Positions 30,712-38,900 of a DNA stretch of 64,000 nucleotides are shown one piece after another. Made by a program: the position numbers and the translations under genes. The notes under the pieces are model-generated. The model did not search any database. It saw nothing but the letters and a program-made list of their open reading frames with translations, and had not been told where the DNA came from. The stretch covers positions 124,001-188,000 of the forward strand of contig NZ_CP071793.1 of NCBI RefSeq assembly GCF_017498545.1. The letters run 5' to 3'. The DNA is from Sulfidibacter corallicola. Lineage in GTDB: Bacteria > Acidobacteriota > Holophagae > Acanthopleuribacterales > Acanthopleuribacteraceae. How positions within the stretch are numbered: the first letter of the stretch is position 1; the number at the start of each line of letters is the position of its first letter.

Positions 30712-31605
30712 TCAAGGTAACGGGCCCTGACGACGAGGCGCTTCTCCAGACGCCAAGAACACCACAATGAGAGCTATGTTGTCTCGTCCACCCTGGGAAT
30801 TGGCTTCCTGAATCAACTGGTGGACCAGTTGATTCGGCGATACATTCGATTGGCCCATGAGAAGAGTGAGCGCTTCATTCGGAACCATGTGATGGAGCCC
30901 ATCAGTGCATAGGAGGAGCCGATCTCCCTCTTGCAACACTTGAAGACTGTGGTCAATGGCCATGGACTTGCCGCCCAGGGACTGCAGTAACCGTGTGCGA
31001 GCAGGATGGTTCCTAGCTTCCTCCGATCGGACAAGGCCGGCATCGATTAGGAATTGGAGGTAGCTGTGGTCCCGAGTGCATTGCTTTAGTTGGCCGTCGC
31101 GAAATAGGTAAAGGCGAGAGTCACCCACATGTGCGATGTGGAGCCTCTGACCAGAGATGATTGCCGCCGTCAGGGTGGTCCCCATCCCAGCCCACTCCGG
31201 TTGGGCTACCATAGAGCGAATCAAGAATCGATGGGCAACCCACAGGGCATGACGGAGGATTTTGGGAGGTAGATCATCTTGGGGCTCTAATCGCATGCGG
31301 CCCCAGGAGGAGGGCCAGATCCAACGATTTTCGGACCATGCCTCGGCGATTACGCGATGACACTGTCGGATGGCTAGTGTACTTGCCACTTCACCCGATT
31401 GATGACCACCGAGTCCGTCGGCTACGGCAAAGGCGCCCATATCGGCGTCATACCAGAGCGCGTCCTGGTTGGTAGGGCGCACAAGACCTTTGTCTGTGCC
31501 ACCGAATGCTTCACATATGGGCTTTGGTGAGTTCTCAAGATCAGCAAGGTGAGGAGGAGACTTGAAAGACAGGAATTGGCGAAGACGTCGGCAAAACGCT
31601 GGCAT
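30712..31605 (-). CDS. PP2C-family Ser/Thr protein phosphatase
   Basis: This is a 297-residue metal-dependent phosphatase of the PPM/PP2C family, which removes phosphate from Ser/Thr residues in the cytoplasm. All landmark motifs are visible: R43 and N46-Q-D48 (GLVRPTNQD), the metal ligands in D63-G-L-G-G-H68, GTTLTAAII, HVGDSRLYLF, LLCTDGLHHMV and a terminal GGRDNIALIVV. I chose ATG 31605 because it has GAGG 5 nt upstream; the frame stays open to a GTG at 31728, but the extra 41 residues lack a good ribosome binding site and are not conserved PP2C sequence. It has the size of stand-alone bacterial PppA/Stp types. No Ser/Thr kinase gene lies in the window. The gene just downstream (30139-30654) probably shares its transcript. 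Confidence 0.9.
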   Translation of the reverse strand: MPAFCRRLRQFLSFKSPPHLADLENSPKPICEAFGGTDKGLVRPTNQDALWYDADMGAFAVADGLGGHQSGEVASTLAIRQCHRVIAEAWSENRWIWPSSWGRMRLEPQDDLPPKILRHALWVAHRFLIRSMVAQPEWAGMGTTLTAAIISGQRLHIAHVGDSRLYLFRDGQLKQCTRDHSYLQFLIDAGLVRSEEARNHPARTRLLQSLGGKSMAIDHSLQVLQEGDRLLLCTDGLHHMVPNEALTLLMGQSNVSPNQLVHQLIQEANSQGGRDNIALIVVFLASGEAPRRQGPLP

Positions 31606-32580
31606 AAATACCTCGAATTGGGGGGAAATAACAGGAGGAATCATAGAGAAACCACGGGCAATCATGGCTTTTCCGGCAATCGGAAGTCCTTTGTCGTCCT
31701 CCGCACCTCCAAAGGAGGGATGAAGCACTTAGAGCAGGCTGGAGCCTTGAAATTTGAAAATTCTTTTGGTATCAGCCCTGTGAAACCGCAGCGCGAATCA
31801 AACCGAGGCTCCCCTCACATGACGCACTGGGACACATCCCAATCCAAGCGTTCGGCTGAAAGCATCAACGCTCAGAAAAGTGAGCCAGTAGAGACACCGA
31901 TGGCATAGAAACCACGACAAAGACCGTGAAACGGGCAAAGAGCAGGGCAAAACGAACACAGTTGGGTCTTAGACGAGAGGTGTTCGATGGGAATGAAGAG
32001 GCCGGTCGCAACCATGGACGCTGGTGGAGTGAAAAATCGGCTCAGGGTGCCAATCCCCTCACGTGGAGCTTTTTGGATACCCATGGAAATCGGGACCACA
32101 ACCCGCCTCAATCCCAGGAGAAGCCACAAAAAAGTGGCACAGAGACATCTCGAAACATATTGAGCAGGACAGATTGCCACCTTGGACTTGCCGATAGTGG
32201 TAGAGGTCTCCGAAGGTTAGGGCCGTATTTTTGACGCGTGATTTGGGGCAAGGACGCTTTGGCATGGAGGATTGTGCACGTTCAAAAATCCGGCGAGTTT
32301 TCGGGACCTGACTGAGTATGGGCACGAAAAAGTTGGCTTGGCCATGCGGGCCAGAGAAAGGGCGAAAACTGAAAAGACTCCCAAACGGATGACCATTTAA
32401 CGAGGAAGAATGGCTGGGCCTGTCAATCATCGCTCTAAATATATAGGCCCGACTGTTGGGATTTTGCAACTAGAAATTAATTCTATGTTTTTTGGCATTT
32501 TCGATAGAATGGAAAATAGAACTAGATAAGCTCCATCGAAATTCGCCAGACCTGTAGAATCACTGAAGCAAGGCACAAAT
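31606..32580. other. Long noncoding or degraded stretch
   Basis: Nearly 1 kb without a supported gene. Short open frames on both strands (for example 31872-32234) have no ribosome binding site, no conserved motif and mutually overlapping coordinates. It must contain the promoter of the phosphatase operon, but I cannot place it confidently. It may hold decayed genes. Confidence 0.45.
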
Positions 32581-32796
32581 TTACAACAGCTTAGCGGAGT
32601 ACAATTGATCTTCGGTGGCAGTAAGGATGTTTTCAAAAAAGGAGGGAAGAAATCTCAAAAAATCCATCGCAGCATTTTGAATGATGAAGGACAAAGCAAA
32701 AGCCGCAAGAGCAATGGCCTTGTGCAAGAGATTTAAGTGTCTTGGTTTCAAAAAGATGGATGGGGTACCAATGGCGCCCCCGGCAAAGAGGGACAT
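32581..32796 (-). CDS. Small hypothetical membrane protein
   Basis: This is a 71-residue frame whose ATG at 32796 is preceded by AGAGGAGT with a 9-nt spacer, the best ribosome binding site in this stretch. The product has one likely membrane helix around residues 28-41 (AIALAAFALSFIIQ) followed by an amphipathic F/L-rich segment (FLRFLPSFFENIL). It stands alone in an otherwise noncoding stretch, with no neighbour within 550 nt. I do not recognise it. Short hydrophobic proteins of this kind are often toxins or membrane-complex subunits, but nothing here decides that. Confidence 0.4.
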   Translation of the reverse strand: MSLFAGGAIGTPSIFLKPRHLNLLHKAIALAAFALSFIIQNAAMDFLRFLPSFFENILTATEDQLYSAKLL

Positions 32797-33366
32797 TTCA
32801 TTTGTACTCCTCTGAAAATCATCAAAATGTAAGTGGAATCGAGTCGTGCCGACAAGAAAAGCGGAATGTCTGCGAATAACAATTCATTTCTCCCCATGCT
32901 GACTTGTAGCTTGAATGGATTTTGAACACAGGAAGGTTGAATCTTAATTGAAATCGACCTTAAAAGATAAGTGTTTTTTTATCAGTGTTTTAGGGGATGC
33001 TTTGTTTCTTTCGGGTGAGAAAAATGGAATCCACCTCAGTCGACTAAACTGAGTCGCTGTCAAGTTCTTGCCATTGATTTTTGTCGACTTACCTCATGGA
33101 AGTCTGATCCGCGGTCAAAACTCCCTCCCTGCTAGAGGTTGACCTCAGAGCAGGGAGGAAATTAGAATAATGAGTTAAATTAGGGAGCGCTGTATTGCGT
33201 GAAAAAGGGCGTGCCGTCGGAAGAGCTGGCGCTTGGGCTTGAAAATGAGCCAGCTTACCAATCCAAATTCGAAACCGATCCCAGTTTGTCAGAAAAGCGT
33301 TTGAGGGGCGTGTCGGGGTTCAGGTGAAGAAGCATTGCGGCATCAGATGGGCAACTGGAGGAGTTA
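32797..33366. other. AT-rich spacer with one strong hairpin
   Basis: This 570-nt stretch separates the small minus-strand gene from the plus-strand gene at 33367. Besides the hairpin at 33124-33158, I see a short inverted repeat CTCAGT/ACTGAG near 33040 and several T-runs, but no gene. Promoters for both flanking genes should lie here. Confidence 0.4.
33124..33158 (-). terminator. Strong hairpin, possible minus-strand terminator
   Basis: Perfect 10-bp arms CCTCCCTGCT and AGCAGGGAGG enclose a 15-nt loop that itself contains GAGGT/ACCTC, so nearly the whole element can fold. Read on the minus strand it is followed by GAGTTTT, a short T-run. No minus-strand gene ends just upstream of it, so its role is unclear. 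Confidence 0.4.
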
Positions 33367-33690
33367 ATGCCGCGGGACATTGCCCCGGGAAAGAGTTTTG
33401 CCAAGGAAAAGGGTGCCGGTAAAAAATGGAAAAATGAGAAGTACCTCTTACTTCTGCCTCCGATGGTCGCTCTAAAAACCGGCGATATTGCCAACATCTG
33501 GAAGCACCATCCCGACGTACCATTGGAACTCAAAGAGGCCATCAGAACCAAGCGCAAGAACATCTTGAATATCTTAGGCCGCTATATGGATGGCAGATTG
33601 GAGATGAGAAAAAAAGGCTTGGCGAGGGTGAATCCTTGTCTCTTGACGAGGCTCGGATCTACCAACCGATTGATCGGATCCCCTATCTGA
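33367..33690 (+). CDS. N-terminal part of TPR-like protein (0 frame)
   Basis: The ATG at 33367 follows GGAGGAG with short spacing. The frame encodes 107 residues rich in Lys, with LPPMVALKTGDIANIWKHHP and an amphipathic KRKNILNILGRYM segment. At 33609-33615 it crosses seven A residues placed as A-AAA-AAA. From there the 0 frame gives unconvincing sequence to a stop at 33690, while the -1 frame reads smoothly into the 498-residue frame below. A -1 shift would join the first 83 codons to 505 more, giving a 588-residue protein. I think the two frames are one gene, by programmed slippage, recent mutation or a miscounted homopolymer. No family is recognised for this part. Confidence 0.6.
   Translation: MPRDIAPGKSFAKEKGAGKKWKNEKYLLLLPPMVALKTGDIANIWKHHPDVPLELKEAIRTKRKNILNILGRYMDGRLEMRKKGLARVNPCLLTRLGSTNRLIGSPI
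33609..33615 (+). promoter_or_regulatory. A7 slippery site linking two frames
   Basis: The reading AGA AAA AAA GGC contains A-AAA-AAA in the correct register for -1 ribosomal slippage (X-XXY-YYZ). The next -1 codon is AGG, and the frame is then open for 505 codons. I did not find a well-placed downstream stem-loop by eye. Transcriptional slippage on A7 is also possible. Confidence 0.4.
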
Positions 33691-35132
33691 AAACACCTAA
33701 AGACCAAAAGCTATATTTGGGTATTCAATACAAATGGGCTGCCCGTGCGAATATGGGAAAACCGCAGCCGGTCGAAGCCAGTGCGGTAGCGGGAATCCTT
33801 GGGGAAAAGGAGTACCGACGGTTCCATCTAGAGATCTGGCTTAAGGAGCTTCAGGAGCAACGCTCCAACTCCTTAGAGAAAAACCAGGTCATCGAAGATG
33901 CAACCGAATTTGGCTCGGCTTTGGGTGACGGCCCGATGGAACTCGATCGCTCCCCAGAACCAAGTGATTCAGTCCCGATAAAGGAATCTCTGCGCTTCAA
34001 TCACACGTTGGAGGTTTCCGGCGGCTTTTCTTCATCAATGACGGAAAATGAGACTGAGGAAAACGGTTTATTTGACTCGATCGAAGAGGTACCAGATAGA
34101 GAAACCCCCTCATTCCGTGTCGGCAATTTTCACAGGTCCCATTCTCATACAGAGGTTGGAACACAACCTGAAAGCAAGGCTTGGAAGAATTTCATTCGTC
34201 GAAAATCAGGTATTCCTTCAATGGCAATCGCAAAGACCCGACTTTTCATATACGGAGTGATTTTTTCAATCTTGGCAGGGGCTGCATTTGCCGGGGCAAC
34301 CGCTTTGTTTTCAACAAATCGGCCCATTGAAGCATTAGTAGAAAATTGGGAGAAGAAAGGTCCTGAAGGCATTAAAGATTTCATTTCAAAAAAAGAGAAT
34401 GATCTCACTAAAGCAGCTGCCATTAGCTGGAATGCAGCCTATGACAGAGAGGTCCAAATCAAAAAGGTCAAAAGCCTAACTCAACCTCTCATAGAAAGCA
34501 CGAGCAAAGGCTGGCGAGCGAAGGGGTTCTATACTTTAGGAGCCGCACATCTGTATCGTGGAAATCCTGGCCTGGCTTTGGATCAGTTTGATGAGGCAAT
34601 TTTTCTTCTGGAGCGCCTGCCAGGGCAAAGGAGAGACCTAAAGCGAGCCTACCTTTATCGAGCGGAATGCTACATTTACCTAGAAGACACAGAAGAGGCA
34701 TTGAGAGAGTTCTCTCTTGCTGAAAACGTCGGCGATAAAAAATACGACAATGTGAGCAAGTATTTGAAGGCTATCTGTGTTTTTAATAATGGCGATGTCA
34801 AAAGGGCTATTGATCTTGCGGATGAATCTCTTAAAACGTCCTTGCTTGATGGGAATGAGTACCATGCAGCATTTGCTAGTTCGTATCTGTGTTTATTTCA
34901 TACCGCAAACAGAGAACTCGATAAAGCGTACAAATATTTAAAACTGAGCAAAGAAATATCCCAAGAATTTGATGACCCATTTTTAGATCAATTGAATATT
35001 TTCTTTGAGTATTTCTGGGCCGAGAGAATGGATCTACCACTAGAGTTTTTCGAGCGCCAGTTATTCAAAACGAAGTCGTCTGTTTCTCTTGAGAATCAGA
35101 AAGTATTCATCGAGGTAATGCAGAGGTATTGA
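33636..35132 (+). CDS. Membrane-anchored TPR-like protein
   Basis: This frame gives 498 residues from a weak TTG at 33636 without a good ribosome binding site; open sequence of the same style extends upstream to the A7 site at 33615, so the true N terminus probably comes from the 33367 frame. Residues ~1-205 are hydrophilic and acidic. One membrane helix follows (RLFIYGVIFSILAGAAFAGATALF, about residues 206-230). The C-terminal half has TPR-like helical pairs (AAHLYRGNPGLALDQFDEAI, YIYLEDTEEALREFSLAE, LDKAYKYLKLSKEI). This layout, with a cytoplasmic region, one helix and extracytoplasmic TPRs, suits a scaffold that recruits partners at the inner membrane. Codon use is AT-richer than in the conjugation genes. 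The precise function is unknown. Confidence 0.75.
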   Translation: MSLDEARIYQPIDRIPYLKTPKDQKLYLGIQYKWAARANMGKPQPVEASAVAGILGEKEYRRFHLEIWLKELQEQRSNSLEKNQVIEDATEFGSALGDGPMELDRSPEPSDSVPIKESLRFNHTLEVSGGFSSSMTENETEENGLFDSIEEVPDRETPSFRVGNFHRSHSHTEVGTQPESKAWKNFIRRKSGIPSMAIAKTRLFIYGVIFSILAGAAFAGATALFSTNRPIEALVENWEKKGPEGIKDFISKKENDLTKAAAISWNAAYDREVQIKKVKSLTQPLIESTSKGWRAKGFYTLGAAHLYRGNPGLALDQFDEAIFLLERLPGQRRDLKRAYLYRAECYIYLEDTEEALREFSLAENVGDKKYDNVSKYLKAICVFNNGDVKRAIDLADESLKTSLLDGNEYHAAFASSYLCLFHTANRELDKAYKYLKLSKEISQEFDDPFLDQLNIFFEYFWAERMDLPLEFFERQLFKTKSSVSLENQKVFIEVMQRY

Positions 35133-35168
35133 CCTTTAAACATACAAAAACGCCAAGGGAGGTATTAC

Positions 35169-35390
35169 ATGAGAATAGAAGGCAACTCTTTGAGCTTGTC
35201 ACAATACATTCAGCAACCTGCATCAACCATCGAAAACAGGGATCCTGGGAGGATTCAAGATGGTGATTCCTTTTCCTTTTCTGAAGAGGCGTATCAAGCT
35301 CTAGAAAACCAGGGCAGCGCCTTTACAGTAACGGAAACTTTGGAAGCAGGAGGAGATCCACCAGGCGATCCTGTCAATGACAATCCCTAA
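35169..35390 (+). CDS. Small acidic hypothetical protein
   Basis: This is a 73-residue protein whose ATG at 35169 follows GGGAGGT with a 5-nt spacer, 36 nt after the TPR-like gene, so it is probably co-transcribed with it. It is polar and acidic, with DSFSFSEEAYQALENQ in the middle and a disordered Gly/Pro/Asp end (GGDPPGDPVNDNP). There is no membrane segment or cysteine pair. I do not recognise it. It could be an adaptor or substrate of its upstream neighbour. Confidence 0.6.
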   Translation: MRIEGNSLSLSQYIQQPASTIENRDPGRIQDGDSFSFSEEAYQALENQGSAFTVTETLEAGGDPPGDPVNDNP

Positions 35391-35866
35391 GATCGTTTTT
35401 TCTCAAATCAATCCGTGCTTCCTTTGTGAAAAAACAAATTCCCGATAAAGAAATTGCTCTATTACAATCAAGAGGTATCTAGCTGATACTGTGCCTTTGT
35501 TTGTACAACTGAAGTCACTATTGTTGCATTTTGATAATGATGCTTTGTATGTTGTTGTTTTCAAAACGCATCAGCTTTATTACTGAATTTTATATTTTAA
35601 AGAATATATCCGATATCCTACTACCTTATCAAGGTTAAACTGCGTCCGGGCGCTTGAGCCCGAAAGAACTGTCGCCGCACGTAAAAACAATCGCAACCAC
35701 CATATAGGCGCCTTGTGCCTTACTTGGGAAGAGTTGTTTTTTCAAACGCTTCCCGCTCAAGAACACTTTCACCTTTGTCTTTTTGCCTTCCCTAGTAAAT
35801 GACAAGATATGCGCCCGTCGCGCGGGCCCCACCTGATTGGTCTCGATCCTGGGTGCGGAACCCGAA
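35391..35866. other. Spacer spanning a sharp composition change
   Basis: The first 240 nt are very AT-rich and continue region 2; from about 35640 the sequence becomes GC-rich. The change probably marks the edge of the conjugative element or of an older insertion. A short hairpin GGGC-GCTTGA-GCCC lies near 35650. A 107-codon minus-strand frame (35635-35958) crosses the structured leader and has no ribosome binding site, so I do not call it. No att-like direct repeat is evident by eye. Confidence 0.45.
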
Positions 35867-35975
35867 GTGGGGCAAGCCTCGCTTCGCTGTTCCGGCTTGC
35901 CCCACCTCGAAACCCGCCCCCGTGTTCCGCCCAAATCAGGGAGGCCCGCTCTCGGCAACCTCCCTCATCGGGAGG
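35867..35975 (+). promoter_or_regulatory. Structured 5' leader, copy A
   Basis: Hairpin 1 has perfect 12-bp arms (35867-35878 and 35894-35905, GTGGGGCAAGCC/GGCTTGCCCCAC) and a 15-nt loop. A conserved CCGCCCAAATCAGG follows. Then come three competing segments: GGGAGG at 35939-35944, CCTCCC at 35959-35964 and the Shine-Dalgarno GGGAGG at 35970-35975. CCTCCC can pair with either GGGAGG, so the ribosome site can be open or closed. The same layout with compensating base changes lies before the gene at 52815. It acts on the methyltransferase-helicase start at 35981. Confidence 0.6.
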
Positions 35976-35980
35976 AACAC

Positions 35981-38900
35981 ATGACCGTTCAGTTCTATCC
36001 AACCAAGCCCTCCGTCGCCTATCACCTGGGTGACCTTTTTTCCAGGCAGTGCACCTCGTCCCTCGAATCGTTCGCTGATCTAGGCGCCGGTACCGGGAAT
36101 CTCACCCGCGGCATACTCCACCAGTTCCCCAAAGCATGGGGTCAACCCACAGCCCACCTGGTCGAACCGGTTCGTCGCATCGACGGCAAAGGCCATTTCG
36201 AATTGCAATCCTTTGTGGATCAGTCGGGCGCCCGACTCTACCAAACCACGGCCGAAGAATTCGCAGTGACCTATGCTGAATCGGATATGGTCGATGCGGT
36301 GATCTGCAACCCACCCTTCGGTAAGCGGATCGGAACCACATCACTCGACGAGCTGGTCACCGACATCCACCTGCCGCAGCTCTCCTGTTTTGAAAGCTAT
36401 TTCCTGTTCCTCGCCAGCCAGATCGCCAAAACCTGGATGATGTTCATTTTGCCCGACAGTTTCGCCAACCAAGAGGAGAATCGGATCATGCTCAGGCGGC
36501 TGGCGAATCTGGGTTGGGATCTGCAAGACCTTCGTCGCCTGCCGCTCGACGCCTGTGAAAACTCATTGGTTCATATGAGCCTTTGGCTTTTCAAACGAGT
36601 TGGGCCCAGAGAAACCGTCTTCGACTGGGTCGACCGAGCGATTGGCACCACCCAAGCTCACGGGGGACCGCCTCTCTACCGACAGGTCACCGAGGAAACC
36701 GTCACCAGCCGTCACGGTGCACTGCAAGGCTATCTATTGCCGGAAAAACCGAGCATTTCCTCCTGGCAGGCATTCAAGACCACCAACGTCTGGACACCCG
36801 ATCTGACCATTCCGGTCATCAAATGGACGCCTGAGCCCCAGCCGATCGGGAATCTTTGGGAACGCCAAGGATGTATGTACGTCTTGACGGATTCAGGCTG
36901 GGCACCCGCCAACGAGGGCGGCTACGCCGAGGGGTTGCCCGTATCGAAACCCTTTCAGAAAGCCCGGCGTGCTCATGCTTTATTCCGCGCGGGCATGGCT
37001 TATACGGCCTACACCCTGCTGGAATGCCTCGACCTCGCCGCACTTCGGGAAGAATACGGTGCCTTCGGCTTTGGCAGCTTCCTGGCCGGCTTGGAAAAGG
37101 GTCCTGCGGTTCCAGATCCCATCGCTCGAGATTTGGCCAATCTGCAAATGGTCGACATTGCGGAAGATCTTTTGACCGGGTTTGAACAACCGGTGCAATT
37201 GGCTCGCATCGGCGACGCCTTGTTCGATCCCTCATGCTTGGATGTGCCGCAAATCGCGAGTTTGGCTGCCCGCTTTGGTGAAGACCAGTTACTCTCCCAG
37301 AATCGCAAAACCTTGGACGAGGCGTTGGAAAGCCATCAAATCCCCCTGAGCCAGTTGAAGCTTCGGGCGGCCTGGATTCCTAGATCAGTGATCGAAAAAC
37401 TGTTCGGGCTCGCTACCTGCTGTGATGGGTACTATTACTCTCCCCGAAAAAAAGAACCGATATTGACGGCTTTGTACTCGGGTGTGGTGGCCTACCTGAA
37501 CTACGGCCGTGGCGGCACCCGCATCAAGGAAGGGTATCAAGATATCTATGAATTGGCGTGCCAGGAGTTCGCAAGTTGGGCCAATGTTTGGGCCCGCCCG
37601 GAAGCAACACACCTTCGCCGTCAACTTCACCTCCACTACTTGGCGACGAAGACAGGAAGCACGAATGTGTTGGCCCGCCTTGGTTCCTCGCAACCGAGTG
37701 TCCCACCGCATTGGTACCAGAAGGAAGACGTCCCCTTCATGCTTTCGGGAGGACTGCTGGCTTGGGATGTAGGCCTCGGCAAGACCTTTGGTGCCATCCT
37801 TGCGGCCGTGTCCCACGGAAGTAAAGCGGTGATCGTGGTGCCCTTAGCGGTGCTCTCGAAATGGGCGAAGGAGGTTCGCTTATTCTTTCCCAATTTACCA
37901 TTTCGTGTACTCGGTTTCCGTAAGAGCAAACGAGATTCGACGAAGTACGTACGCAACACCGACGATATGGAACAACAGGTGCGCGACTCGTTTTTCAACC
38001 CAACCATCCGAATCATCTTGACCACCTATGAGCGTTGGGCGGCGCTGACCTTGGACCCCCAAGAGCGGATCCGAGCCGACAAACAGGACGCCTTGGACTG
38101 CTACGGTACAAGCGACAAAGAAACGATGAAGAAACAGCGGGCGGCCTTCGTGCAACATGCAGCGGAACGGAACTACCACTTCGGTGGCCTGTTCAAATTC
38201 ACGGATCTCCCCCTGAACAATCTGCTCTTGATCGTCGACGAGGCCCACAACTACAAAAGCCTGTATGCGATGCCGACCGGCGGCTGGGGCGAATCGCTGG
38301 TGATGGCGGGCGGCTGCGGCGAGTCGAAACGAGCCCGCGACCTGAAGATGAAGGCGGACTTGATCCGCGAGGCGGGCGGTAAGGTGCTGGGTTTGACTGC
38401 CACACCGGTGACAAACTCGGTGGCGGAAGCCTTCAACATGCTGCGTCTGTTCTACCCGGACGCCTTGGCCAAACGAGGCATTCGCTCGGTGCAGGCCTTC
38501 ATCGACAGCTTCTGCACTATTGCGCCGATCTGCACGGTCAAGTTGAACGGCCAGGCGGTGACCGGAAACACGATCACGGGCTTCACAAATCTGAACGAAC
38601 TGCAATCGATCTGGCAGGAGGCCATGATCGCGCGCACAGCCAATGACGCCAAGCTGAAACTTCCCGAAGTGGAAGAAACGGTGATTCGCATCGAGCCCAA
38701 AGGGGACCTGGCCCTGTATATCGACGACCAAAAGAGGCAGCTTGCCGAGAGCCTCAGTCAAAAACCAAGTGACTCCGATACAGAAGTGCCCCACCTGTTT
38801 ACCGTCATGGCCCGGTTGAACGCGGTGGCGGAGTACCCTGGTCTCTGTGATGTGGGGAGCAATCCGAAAATGACACGCATGGTCGACCAACTGATGCAGT

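Noticed and set aside
35635..35958. Minus-strand gene sharing sequence with another frame near 52.5-52.9 kb
   Set aside because: The shared translated segment is the structured leader repeat read backwards; there is no ribosome site.
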